A DNA stretch of 64,000 nt from NCBI RefSeq assembly GCF_037975245.1, contig NC_092582.1, positions 24,652,077-24,716,076 of the forward strand. Direction: 5' to 3'. Position 1 is the first letter of the stretch. Each line of letters begins with the position of its first letter. Positions 48,336 to 59,658 of this stretch are shown piece by piece. The DNA is from Apostichopus japonicus (lineage: Eukaryota > Echinodermata > Holothuroidea > Aspidochirotida > Stichopodidae). The notes beneath the pieces are model-generated. The model did not search any database. It worked only from the letters and a program-made list of their open reading frames with translations, and was not told the origin of the DNA. Made by a program: the position numbers and the translations under genes.

Positions 48336-51300
48336 TCATATGATTGTCTGTGTGTCTGGTTATCTACTAGCCTTGTTTTCTGTGTGTCTGGTTGTCTTCG
48401 TGTCTGGTTGTCTGTGGGTCTGGTTATCTGTTTTTCTGCGTGTCTGGTTGTCTGCGTGTATGGCTGTCTGCGTGTCTGATTGTCTGCCTGTCTGGTTGTC
48501 TGCGTGTCTGGTTGTCTGATTGTCTGCGTGTCTGGTTGTCTGCGTGTCTGGTTGTCTGCGTGTCTGGTTGTCTGCGTGTCTGGTTGCGTGTTTGTCTGCG
48601 TGTCTGGTTGTCTCTGTGTCTGGTTGTCTGCGTGTTTGATTGTCTGCGTGCCTGGTTGTCTGGAGTCTGTGTGCCTGGTTGTCTTCGTGTCTGGTTGTCT
48701 GTGTGTCTGGTTGTCTGCGTGTCTGACAGTATTCGTGTCTAGTTGTCTGCGTGTCTGCGTGTCTGGATGTCTGTGTTTCTGATTGTCTGTGTGTCTGATT
48801 GTCTGCGTGTATACGTGTCTTGTTGCCTGCGTGTCTTGTCTGCGTATCTGCTTGTCTGATTATATGCGTGTCTGATTGTCTGCGTGTCTGATTATCTGTG
48901 TGTCTGATTATCTGCGTGTTTGATTGTCAGCGGGTTTGATTGTCTGCTTGTCAGCTTGCGTGTCTCATTGTGTGATTGTCTGCGTGTCTGATTGTCTGCG
49001 TTTCTGGTTGTCTGCGTGTTTGGGTGTCTGTGTGTAACATTGTCTGCGTGTCGTATTGTTTGCGTGTCTTGTTGTCTACGTGTCTGAATGTCTGCATTTC
49101 TGATTGTTGCCGTGTCTGATTTTCGGCGTGTCTTTTTGTCTGCTTGTCTGATTGTCTACGTGTTTAAATGTTTGCGTGTCTGATTGTCTTCGTGTCTTAT
49201 TTTCTGATTGTTTGCGTGTCTGATTGTCTGTTTGTCTGCGTCGCTGGTTGTCTGCGTTTCAGGTTGTCTGCATGTTTGGTTGTCTGCGTGTCTTATTGTC
49301 TGCGTGTCTTATTGATTACGTGTCTTGTTGTCTGTGTGTCTGATTGTCTGTGTGTCTGATTGTCTGCGTGTCTGATTGTCTGCGTGTCTTATTGTCTACG
49401 TGTTTTGTTGTCTGTGTGTCTCATTGTCTGCTTGTCTGATTGTGTGCGTGTTTGATTATCTGCGTGTCTGATTTTCTGCGTGTCTGATTTTTTATTGTCT
49501 GCTTATCAGCTTGTCTAATTGTCTTATTGTCTGCTTGTCTGATTCTCTGATTGTCAGTGTGTTCGATTGTCTGGTTGTCTGCGTGTCTGCTTGTCTGATT
49601 GTGTGCGAATCTGATTTTCTGCTTGTCTGATAATCTGCGTGTTTGATTGTGTGCGTGTCTGATTTTTTATTGTCTGCATATCAGCTTGACTGATTGTCTT
49701 ATTCTCTGCTTGTCAGAGTATTTGATTGTCTGGTTGTCTGGCCGTCTGGTTGTTTGCGTGTCTGGTTGTCTGCGTGTCTGGGTGTCTGCGTGTCTGGTTG
49801 TCTGCCTGTCTGATTATATTCGTGCCAGGTTGTCTGCGTGTCTGGTTGTATGATTGTCTGTTTGTCTGCGTGTCTGTTTGTCCGCTTGTCTGGTTGTCTG
49901 ATTCTCTGGTTGTGTGATTGTTCGATTGTCTGCATGTTTGGTTGTCTGTGTGTCTTATTGTCTGCGCGTTTTATTGATTGCGTGTCTTGTTGTCAACGTG
50001 TCTGAATGTTTGCATTTCTGATTGTCGCCGTGTCTCATTGTCGACGTGTCTTATTGTGTGTGTCTGATTGTATGCTTGTCTGATGGTCTACGTGTCTGAA
50101 TGTCTGCGTGTCTGATTGTCTACGTGTCTTATTGTCTGTGTGTCTGATTGTCTGCGTGTCCTGTTGTTTGCGTGTTTTGTTGTCTGTTTGTCTACTTGTA
50201 TGATTGTGTGCGTGTCTGATCTGGTATCTGGTTATCTGCGTGTTTGATTGTCTGCGTGTCTGATTTTTGATTGTCTGCTTATTAGCTTGTCTGATTGTCT
50301 TATTGTCTGCTTGTCTGATTCTCTGATTGTCGGCGTGTTTGATTGTCTGGTTGTCTGTTTGTTTGCGTGTCTGGTTGTCTGTTAGTCTTGTTATCTGATT
50401 GTCTGGTTTCTGTAGCCTGCTTTTCTGCGGGTCGGTTGTCTGCGTGTCTCTAATTGTCTGCGTGTCTGATTGTATGCGTGTCTGATGGTCTGTGTGTCTG
50501 ATTGTCTGCGTGTCTGATTATCTGTTTGTCTGCGTGTCTGGTTGTCTGCGTGTCTGGTTGTCTGATTGTCTGTTTGTCTGCGTGTCTGGTTGTCTGCGTG
50601 TCTGATTGAGTTCGTGTCTTATTGTCTGCGTGTCTGATTGTCTGTATGTTTGATTGTCTGCGCTTCTGATTTTCTGCCAGTCTGTTTGTCTGCGTGTCTG
50701 GTTGTCTGATTGTCTGCGTCTCGAATGGTCTGCGTGTCTGATTATCTGCATATATGACTGTATGCCTGTCTGATTGTCTGCGTGTCTGGTTGTTTGTTTG
50801 TGTGCGTTTCTGATTGTGTGCGTGCGTCATTGTCTTCGTGTCTGATTGTCTGCGTGTATGGTTGTCTGATTGTCTGCATATATGTTTGTATGCCTGTCTG
50901 GTTGTCTGCGTGTTTCATTGTCTGAGTATGTGCGTGTCTGATTGTGTGTGTGTCTGATTGTCTGCGTGTCTGATTGTCTGCGTGTGTCAGATTGTATGCG
51001 TGTCTGGTTGTCTGGTTTTCTGATTGTCTGGCTGTCTGATTGCCTACATATATGATTGTCTGATTGTCTGCGTGTCTCGTTGTCTGCATGTCTGATTGTG
51101 TTCGTGTCTGATTGTCTGCGTCTCGGATGGTCTGCGTGTCTGCTTGTCTGCATGTCTGCTTGTCAGCTTGTCAGCTTGTCAGCTTGACTGCGTGTCTTGT
51201 TTGATTGACTGCATGCCTGATGTTCTGATTGTCTGCATATCCGATTGTCTGCGTGCCATTATTGTCTGCGTGTCTGATTGTCTGCGTGTGTGGTTGTCTG

Positions 51301-54300
51301 CGTGTTTGGTTGTTTGCGTGTTTGTTTGTCAGCGTTTTTGGTTGTCTACGTGTCTGGTTGTATGCGTTTCTAATTGTCTGCGTGTCTGGTTGTCTGATTG
51401 TCAGCGCTTCTGGATGCCTGCGTGTCTGACTGTCTGCATATATGATTGTGTGCCTGTCTGATTGTATGCGTGTTGGTTGTTTGATTGTGTGCGTTTCTGA
51501 TTGTGTGCGTGCCTAATTGTCTGCGTGTTTGATTGTCTGCGTGTCTGGTTGTCTGATTATCTGGCTGTCTGCGTGTCTGATTGTCTGCGTGTCTGATTGT
51601 CTGGTTGTCCGATTGTCTGTATGTCTGCGTCTACGATTGTCTGGTTTTCTGCGTGTCTGATTGTCTGCGTGTCTGGTTGTCTGATTGTCTTGTTGTCTGC
51701 GTGTCTGATTGTCTGGTTGTCTGCGTGTCTGGTTATCTGCGTGTCTGATTGTCTGGTTGTCCGATTGTCTGTATGTCTGCGTCTACGATTGTCTGGTTTT
51801 GTGCGTGTCTGATTGTCTGCCTGTCTGGTTGTGTGATTGTCTGGTTGTCTGCGTGTCTGGTTGTCTGGGTGTCTGGTTGTCTGACTGTCTGCGTTTCTGA
51901 TTGTGTGCATGCCTCATTGTCTGCGTGTCTGATTGTCTGCGTGTCTGATTGTCTGACTGTCTGCGTGTCTGATTGTTTGGTTGTCAGATTGTCTGTGTGT
52001 CTGCGAGTCTGCTTGTCTGCTTGTCTGATTGTCTGCCTGTCTGATTGTCTGCGTGTGTCATTGTCTGATTGTCTGCTTGTCTGCTTGTCTGATTGTCTGC
52101 GTGTCTGGTTGTCTGTTTGTCTGGTTGTCTGTTTGTCTGTGTGCCTGTTTTTCTGCTTGTCTGGTTGTCTGATTCTCTGGTTGTGTGATTGTTTGATTGT
52201 CTGCGTGTTTAGTTTTCTGCGTGTCTGATTGTCTGCGTGTCTGATTGTCTGCGTGTCTGATTGTCTGCGTGTCTGATTGTCTTCGTGTCTGATTGTGTTC
52301 GTGTATGATTGTCTGCGTGTCGGATGGTCTGCGTTTCTGATTGTATGTGAGTCTTATTGTCTGCGTTTCTGGTTGTCTGCATGTCTGCTTGACTGCAAGT
52401 CTGCTTGTCAGCTGTACTGCGTAACTGATTGTCGGCGTGTCTGATTGTTTGATTGTCTGCATGACTGATGTTCTGATTGTCTGCGTGTCTGATTGTCTTC
52501 GTGTCTGATTGTCTGATTGTCAGCGCTTCTGGATGCCTGCGTGTCTGACTGTCTGCATATATGATTGTATGCCTGTCTGATTGTATGCGTGTTGGTTGTT
52601 TGATTGTGTGCGTTTCTGATTGTGTGCGTGCCTAATTGTCTGCGTGTTTGATTGTCTGCGTGTCTGGTTGTCCGATTGTCTGTATGTCTGCGTCTACGAT
52701 TGTCTGGTTTTCTGCGTGTCTGATTGTCTGCGTGTCTGGTTGTCTGATTGTCTTGTTGTCTGCGTGTCTGATTGTCTGGTTGTCTGCGTGTCTGGTTATC
52801 TGCGTGTCTGATTGTCTGGTTGTTCGATTGTCTGTATGTCTGCGTCTACGATTGTCTGGTTTTGTGCGTGTCTGATTGTCTGCCTGTCTGGTTGTGTGAT
52901 TGTCTTGTTGTCTGCGTGTCTGATTGTCTGGTTATCTGCGTGTCTGGTTGTCTGGGTGTCTGGTTGTCTGACTGTCTGCGTTTCTGATTGTGTGCGTGCC
53001 TCATTGTCTGCGTGTCTGATTGTCTGCGTGTCTGATTGTCTGACTGTCTGCGTGTCTGATTGTCTGGTTGTCAGATTGTCTGTGTGTCTGCGTGTCTGAT
53101 TGTCTGCATATACGATTGTCTGCCTGTCTGATTGTCTGCATGTGTCATTGTCTGATTGTCTGGTTGTCTGCTTGTCTGGTTGTCTGCGTGTCTGGTTGTC
53201 TGTTTGTCTGGTTGTCTGTTTGTCTGTGTGTCTGTTTTTCTGCTTGTCTGGTTGTCTGATTCTCTGGTTGTGTGATTGTTTGATTGTCTGCGTGTTTAGT
53301 TTTCTGCGTGTCTGATTGTCTGCGTGTCTGATTGTCTGCGTGTCTGAATGTCTGCGTGTCTGATTGTCTTCGTGTCTGATTATTTGCGTGTCTGATTGTC
53401 TGCGTGTCTCGTTGTCTGCGTGTCTGATTGTGTTCGTGTATGATTGTCTGCGTGTCGGATGGTCTGCGTTTCTGATTGTCTGTGAGTCTTATTGTCTGCG
53501 TTTCTGGTTGTCTGCATGTCTGCTTGACTGCAAGTCTGCTTGTCAGCTTTACTGCGTAACTGATTGTCGGCGTGTCTGATTGTTTGATTGTCTGCATGTC
53601 TGATGTTCTGATTGTCTGCGTGTCTGATTGTCTTCGTGTCTGATTGTCTGATTATCTGTGTGTCTGATTGTCTGCGTATCGGGTTGTCTGCATGTCTGCG
53701 TGTCTGATTGTCAGCGTGTCTGGTTTTCTGCGTGTCTGGTTGTTTGATTGTGTGCGTTTCTGATTGTGTGCGTGCCTCATTGTCTGCGTGTCTAATTTTC
53801 TGCGTGTCTGGTTGTCTGATTGTCTGGCTGTCTGCGTGTCTGGTTGTCTGCATATACGATTGTCTGTCTGTCTGATTGTCTGCGTGTGTCATTGTCTTGT
53901 TGTCTGCATGTCTGGTTGTCTGGTTGTCTGTGTGTCTGGTTGTCTTTGTGTCTGGTTGTCTGCGTTCTGGTTGTCTGTCTGTCTGTTTGTCTGTGTGTCT
54001 GTTTTTCTGCTTGTCTGGTTGTGTGATTCCATGGTTGTGTGATTGTCTGATTGTCTGCGTGTTTGGTTTTCTGCGTGTCTGATTGTCTGCATGTCTGATT
54101 GTCTGTGTGTCTGATTGTATGGTTTTCTGCGTGTCTGATTGTCTGCATGTCTGGTTGTTTGAATATATGATTGTCTGACTGTCTTATCGTCTGCATGTCT
54201 GATTGTCTGATTGTCTGGTTGTCTGCGTGTCTGGTTGTCTGCGTGTCTGGTTGTCTGCGTGTATGGTTGTATTCGTGTCTGGTTGTATTCGTGTCTGGTT

Positions 54301-54600
54301 GTCTGCGTGTCTGGTTGTATGATTGTCAGTTTGTCTGTGTGTCTGTTTTTCTGCTTGTCTGATTCTCTGGTTTTGTGATTGTTTGATTGTCTGCGTGTCT
54401 GGTTTTCTGCGTGTCTGATTATCTGCGTGTCTGATTGTCTGCGTGTCTGATTATCTGCGTGTCTGATTGTCTGCGTGTCTGGTTGTCAGTGTCTGTTTGT
54501 CTGCGTGTCTGGTTGAGTGATTGTCTGTTTGTCTGCGTGTCTGGGTGTCTGGTTTTCTGCGTGTCTGATTGTCTGCGTGTCTTATTGTCTGCGTTTCTAA
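48336..54600. repeat. Satellite III, left part: 16-bp unit (GTCTGCGTGTCTGATT)
   Basis: Several hundred units of a 16-mer that is itself a doubled 8-mer (GTCTGNNT). There is a higher-order period of about 1.12 kb: marker TCAGCGCTTCTGGATGCCTG occurs at 51401 and 52520, and GACTGCAAGTCTGCTTGTCA at 52391 and 53526. Because 16 is 1 modulo 3, all frames on both strands are low in stops. The resulting 60-170-codon frames (CLVVCVSG-type plus-strand and QTIRHADN-type minus-strand peptides) are not evidence of genes. Confidence 0.96.
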
Positions 54601-56703
54601 TAAGCGAGTTCAGAGTTACGAGTGCGCATGCCCGATTCTCACTTGGGGTCAGGTCAACTGAGAATTGAATCCTCGGAAAACGTAAACAATGACAGCTTTT
54701 CATAACGATAATCGCACTAAGAATGGGTTACTGCGACATTCGGAATTTATTTCTAGTGCATATTTCGGTGTGTACGACTTAAAAACGTGTATAAATTGAC
54801 TGAAACTACTTCATAATAATATTGAATATAATGGAACACAGGTCCGTATCGCACGTGAAATAGTTAGTCTGATATAGGCCTACGAACGGGAAAAAGGAGT
54901 ATATGTGACTGTATCCTTCGTATGGGTTACGCGACCTTACGTGGTTGCGGGTGTCTTAATGCTTCGCGGAAGTTCTAACTGATAATTTTCGGAATTGAAT
55001 TTAAAATATAGCATGGAACAAACTATTTTGCCCTTTTGTTTGTCATTATGAGCCTGAACTGTTTTTTAGAGAATATCGTAAGCAACTCGAGTCTAAAATA
55101 CTAACAGTGACACTGACAGAACTGTAGATCTAAATAGGCCTACATAACCTATCCTCATACTCGTTGCTTTTACGTCCATCAACGAAAACTGCATAGTATA
55201 GGCATTGGTATCTTGTAGTTGCAACTACATGGTTTTTCATGTTAAGAAATATTAGTTCTCTTCATTTTTATGCGTGATTTAAAATAAGCTTAGTCTTATT
55301 CTTGGCATATTCCTACTACTCATAGGGGGGTGTTACTAAAACGAATGACAATTGCATTACACATAACGAATGACAATATGTTGTAGGCCTACACACTAAA
55401 AAATTGCGTTGACTAAAACGAATGAAAGTAAATGACAGCACAGACATTTGCTTCAACCGGATATCACAGTTCAGACTTTGTGGGTATATTAAAGCCACGC
55501 AAAAAAAATCGGAAAATTGGGGTTTAAATCGCAAAAATTCGAGTTGACATTTTGCGACTGTGACCGGTGTTTTCGGTAAATTCTTGAGCAAGATGTTTGA
55601 CTTGTCCTGTGGGATTTTACCCCGTGAACTTAGGGGAATTGAAAAAAATTGTTGCTATATAAAAAATTATTGTTTTTATTACCCCCCCCCAGGGCAAGGG
55701 GACGGTCGCCTCCCTGGCGGAGGTTCTTTTCCCAGACTGATCATAAAGGTGGGACCTCTTCTCTCTTATCCCTCTTATATCCACTCACCACCGTCCTTCG
55801 TTGTTATTCGTTGTCATTCGCTGTCATTCGCTGTCATTCGCGAATGATAATTAACCCTGTACAAAGTCAATTGTCATTCGGTCATTCGCTGTCATTCGTT
55901 TTTGTTTGTCCTCTTATAGGGTGGGTTCAATTTGTTCGAAAAAAAAAAATAAAATTATTTATTTTATTTGGAGAAGAACATTATAAAAAATAATAGTGGG
56001 TGGGGGATTTCCAGGGGTTATTCCAAGGAATATTATTAATACGCTGCGATGGTGTACACTCTGCCTTTAGAAAGCACAACCTTGACTCGGCAGAAATGGC
56101 ATTGTAAAATATTTCCCTGAGCCACCCAGACTCTAAATAGCTGAAGACTTTACCATCTTTATAGTCCGTCATCAGTCTTTGCTTCAGTTCAATGTTATCA
56201 ATACTGGTAAAATAATGCGCAATATCAATGTACATGCAAGGCGGCCATTTTTTCATTTCAATTTCGCCTTCCCATGCAAGTGGTAAATCCGAAAGAGGAT
56301 CGGGCATGGTCTTTCCTTCAACCTGAAGTACCGATGCGTAGTCATCTGCCTTTTCATTTCGCGCATCTGCTTTATTAACTTCAGCAATGTTCATCTGAAC
56401 GGCAGCATACGCTAAAGCAACCAACTCTTCTTTCCGGCCATTCATCTTTAACTTTCGTTTCTTTAAAAATTCCTTCAGTCTGTCAACTTTCCAAAGTTTA
56501 AACTCTTCCAAACTTGTAGGAATATCCATCGCAAAGCGAAAAAACAGAGTAAATTTAGACGTAAATTATGCGATTTCTAATGTTTACTGTAAGTGCTCAT
56601 TAAGTTAACGTGGGTACGCGAGCATACAACTCTCGTCGCAACGAGAGTATTCTTATTTGACCTCTTGACCTCCATTGCGCAATGCAAACTCTGAACTCGC
56701 TTA
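54601..56703. mobile_element. 2.1-kb TIR element inserted in satellite III, carrying a SAP-domain gene fragment
   Basis: The left end TAAGCGAGTTCAGAGTT (54601-54617) is perfectly repeated in inverse at 56687-56703, and weaker similarity continues (GTGCGCATG versus TTGCGCAATG). Satellite III resumes in the same unit on the right, which proves insertion. The symmetric AATAAGCGAG...CTCGCTTATT context makes the target duplication ambiguous (TA or AT, 2 bp). It contains a minus-strand SAP-domain ORF and a cluster of CATTCGCTGTCATTCG repeats (55795-55900). No transposase was recognised. Confidence 0.85.
55981..56529 (-). CDS. SAP-domain N-terminal fragment of a SWIM/YqaJ-type transposon-associated protein
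   Basis: A 182-codon frame from ATG at 56529. Residues 6-41 are a SAP DNA-binding helix-extended-helix (LEEFKLWKVDRLKEFLKKRK, then LKMNGRKEELVALAY). Later blocks read WPPCMYIDIAHYF, then LMTDYKDGKVFSYLESGWLR, and FLKAECTPSQRINN. From memory, this order is that of the N-terminus of a large, uncharacterised family in cnidarians, fish and echinoderms that goes on to a SWIM zinc finger and a YqaJ-like nuclease. Here similarity ends at about residue 165 and the frame closes soon after, so the rest is missing. It is either a truncated capture or the first exon of a gene whose remainder was deleted. The role in the element is unknown. Confidence 0.7.
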   Translation of the reverse strand: MDIPTSLEEFKLWKVDRLKEFLKKRKLKMNGRKEELVALAYAAVQMNIAEVNKADARNEKADDYASVLQVEGKTMPDPLSDLPLAWEGEIEMKKWPPCMYIDIAHYFTSIDNIELKQRLMTDYKDGKVFSYLESGWLREIFYNAISAESRLCFLKAECTPSQRINNIPWNNPWKSPTHYYFL

Positions 56704-57420
56704 TTGTCTGCGTGTCTGATTGTCTGATTGTCAGCGTGTCTGGTTGTCTGCGTGTCTGCATATATGATTGTCTGTCTGTCTGTATGTCTGCCTGTCTGGT
56801 TGTTTGATTGTGTGCGTTTCTGCTTGTGTACGTGCCTCATTGTCTGCGTGTCTGATTGTCTTTGTGTCTGGTTGTCTGATTGTCTGGCTGTCTGCGTGTC
56901 TGGTTGTCTGCGTGTCTGATTGTCTGGTTGTCCGATTGTCTGATTGTCTGGTTTTCTGCGTGTCTGATTGTCTGCGTGTCTGATTGTTTGCATATATGAT
57001 TGTCTGACTGTCTGATTGTCTGCGTGTCCAATTGTCTGGTTGTCTGCGTGTCTTGTTGTCTGCGTGTCTGGTTGTATTTGTGTCTGGTTGTCTGCGTGTC
57101 TGGTTGTATGATTGTCTGTTTGTCTGTGTGTCTGTTTTTCTACTTGTCTGGTTGTCTGATTCTCTAGTTGTGTGATTGTTTGATTGTCTGCGTGTCTGGT
57201 TTTCTGCGTGTCTGATTATCTGCGTGTCTGTTTGTCTGCGTGTCTGGTTGTCAGTGTCTGGTTGTCTGCGTGTCTGATTGTCTGCGTGTCTGATTGTCTG
57301 CTAGTCTTATTGTCTGCATGTCTGGTTGTATGCATGTCTGATTGTCTGGTTGTCTACGTGTGTGATTGTCTGCGTGTCCAATTGTCAGTATGTCTGATTG
57401 TCTTCGTGTCTGGTTGTCTG
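56704..57420. repeat. Satellite III, right part: 16-bp unit
   Basis: The same GTCTGCGTGTCTG 16-mer continues after the inserted element and stops sharply at about 57420, where unique sequence (GGAACCAGACCAAACGGAC) begins. Confidence 0.95.
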
Positions 57421-58773
57421 GAACCAGACCAAACGGACAGACTGCTTAGGGCTGTTTTCAAATCGTTTGGAACACCCGATGTGTAACCTATTTAGAAGGT
57501 TTCAATGGAACTAACTCCTCGCCAGGTCCTACGGGACGAAAAGAGGGCATGGGCAGGGCCTCGGGGGGCAGTTCCCCAGGCGCTCAACTATGATTTCTCT
57601 TTCTTTTTTCTTCTGCCATTCAAAATCAAACATGTGAGAATCGAACTAAATGCACACGTGTTCAATTTGGCGGTAACATGACACAAAGTGTACAATATAT
57701 ATATGTGGGAAAGTAAGGATGGCGGAATAACACGGACCCTCAGGCTGGAACAGTACGATTGTTTGAAAGAAACACCACGGTAATTAGTTAACATTAGTCC
57801 AAGTTGTTAACTAGTGCATATCGTGCACTGTGTCTGTTTTTTTGTTTTTTTTTAATCTACTTTTTTATAACTTTGCCCTCCAGATTTTAATATGCCCATC
57901 CGCAATATCTGCATGACATATATGAGCTAGTCGTTGCTGTGTTACGGTTTAATCTACATTGTAAAATTGGGAATTTCCAGAAGACAATACAAACTGACTA
58001 AACAAAGCATACAACCGATAATTGTACAAAACTTGACACATTTACTGCAACGTGCAAAATAGTTGTTGGAAAGAATCTGAAATATTACACATTTATCTAT
58101 ATAAGATCTATGTATGGTTTTTCGCGGGTGACTTACGTTTTCTCCATGAAATGAATCACAGTAGGCTATGTGATCTGCTATATGTTCATGATACATGCAT
58201 GTTCTTCTAAGCCTTTACTATCCTTTGTTAACCTGAGGCTCAAATTGTGACAAGCTCCAAAACTTTTAAAATATTCATGATGGTGTCACTGTATACTCTT
58301 CAAAACTTCCATAAAATCTTAATGCTATTTTCCACTCTGAATACATGGTTTGTACATTATAAACTAGTTCAAACAAGTACGTCTTGAACTCTATTGCCAT
58401 AACGATTTCACTCACTCTGATATTTTCCGACACATATTTCGTAATAGCGCCATTAATTTGTAACGGTATCCCATGTCTCCGCTGTAATGATGTGCTGTTC
58501 AATTGTACGTCCAACAGAACATTTTGCAGGAAATTCCACGAGAAAGCCGTTTGTTGCTCGTAATATATAGTTTATATTCTGTAACCCGCCTTCTCATTAT
58601 TGTAGTGCGCGTGCGCGCTACAATATTGACTTTACTAGCCAAGTGAACGATACCTACATGACTGGACGTTGAAACTTAAAGTTTCAAATAGTCAATGGAC
58701 ATTTGCAGTTTCAGAGGCTAGCTGCGTAGCCAACTTATTCTGAGCCTGTCATGGCGCTCACTAACGCCCTCAC
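57421..58773. other. Stretch with one candidate coding frame
   Basis: On the minus strand, 58514-58275 encodes 79 residues of ordinary composition (LQRRHGIPLQINGAITKYVS and on to FYGSFEEYTVTPS) and is open further upstream, but no domain or splice context is convincing. A near-perfect palindrome ATTGTAGTGCGCGTGCGCGC + TACAAT lies at about 58599-58624. Confidence 0.25.
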
Positions 58774-59620
58774 TTGAATTTGAATTGAATTTGAATTTAT
58801 TGTCATGCACAATCGGAAATTCGGCTTTACACAGGTCGTAAACGTAAAAAAAGCAGTATCAATAGACTGCGATACACATACAGTAATACAAACATATTCA
58901 CAGCAAGTCCTACAAATAAGAAACTTATCTTCTCACTTGTGAATTAAATATATTGATAGAATTAGGCACAAATGAGTATCTGTAGCGGGCCCTAAGTGTA
59001 CCTGGTGGGCATAAACGCAGTCCAGAGCGGTTGTAAATGTAGTGCTCAAACAAAGGGTGTGTTGGGTCTTGCATGATTTGTTTCACTTTATTGCAGACCC
59101 TCTCATGATACAAGCACTCTAACGAAGGTAAGTGACCACTGATTACCCACTGAGCAACTCTTCTAGATTGCTCAAGCATCTTCACATCGAGTCTTGTACC
59201 ATTGGCAAAGTAACAAATTATGTTGTACATCAAAACAATTGAATGAGGGATTTATAGAACTAGGTCATGATTGTTTTATCCACTCTGAGGTTATTTAGTT
59301 TTCTCAAGAAATACGGTACAGCCTTTGATTTGCTTTCTTTTGGTGGCATTACTAGACCAGTCAGGTTTGTTACTCAGCATGATTCCTAAGTACTCATGTT
59401 TATCTACTTGTTCTACTTGTTCCCCATCAACATAGTTGGGAGCGTGAGTTATTGGCTTGCGACGGAAATTTATAATCAGCTCCTTAGTTTTGGACACATT
59501 AAGTTGTGACCATAGGCGTACGAGGCGGGGGGGGGGGGGGGGCAGACTACCCCCATATTTCCAGAGGACAAGAAATTCGGGTAAAAGTCCTGAAAATTTC
59601 GGCAGCCTAAGAGGAGAAAA

Positions 59621-59658
<38 letters not shown>

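Noticed and set aside
48392-54703. Dozens of Cys/Val/Leu-rich (plus) and Gln/Thr/Arg-rich (minus) open frames of 60-170 codons
   Set aside because: All are products of the 16-bp satellite, overlap each other in several frames on both strands, and lack start, splice or domain signals.
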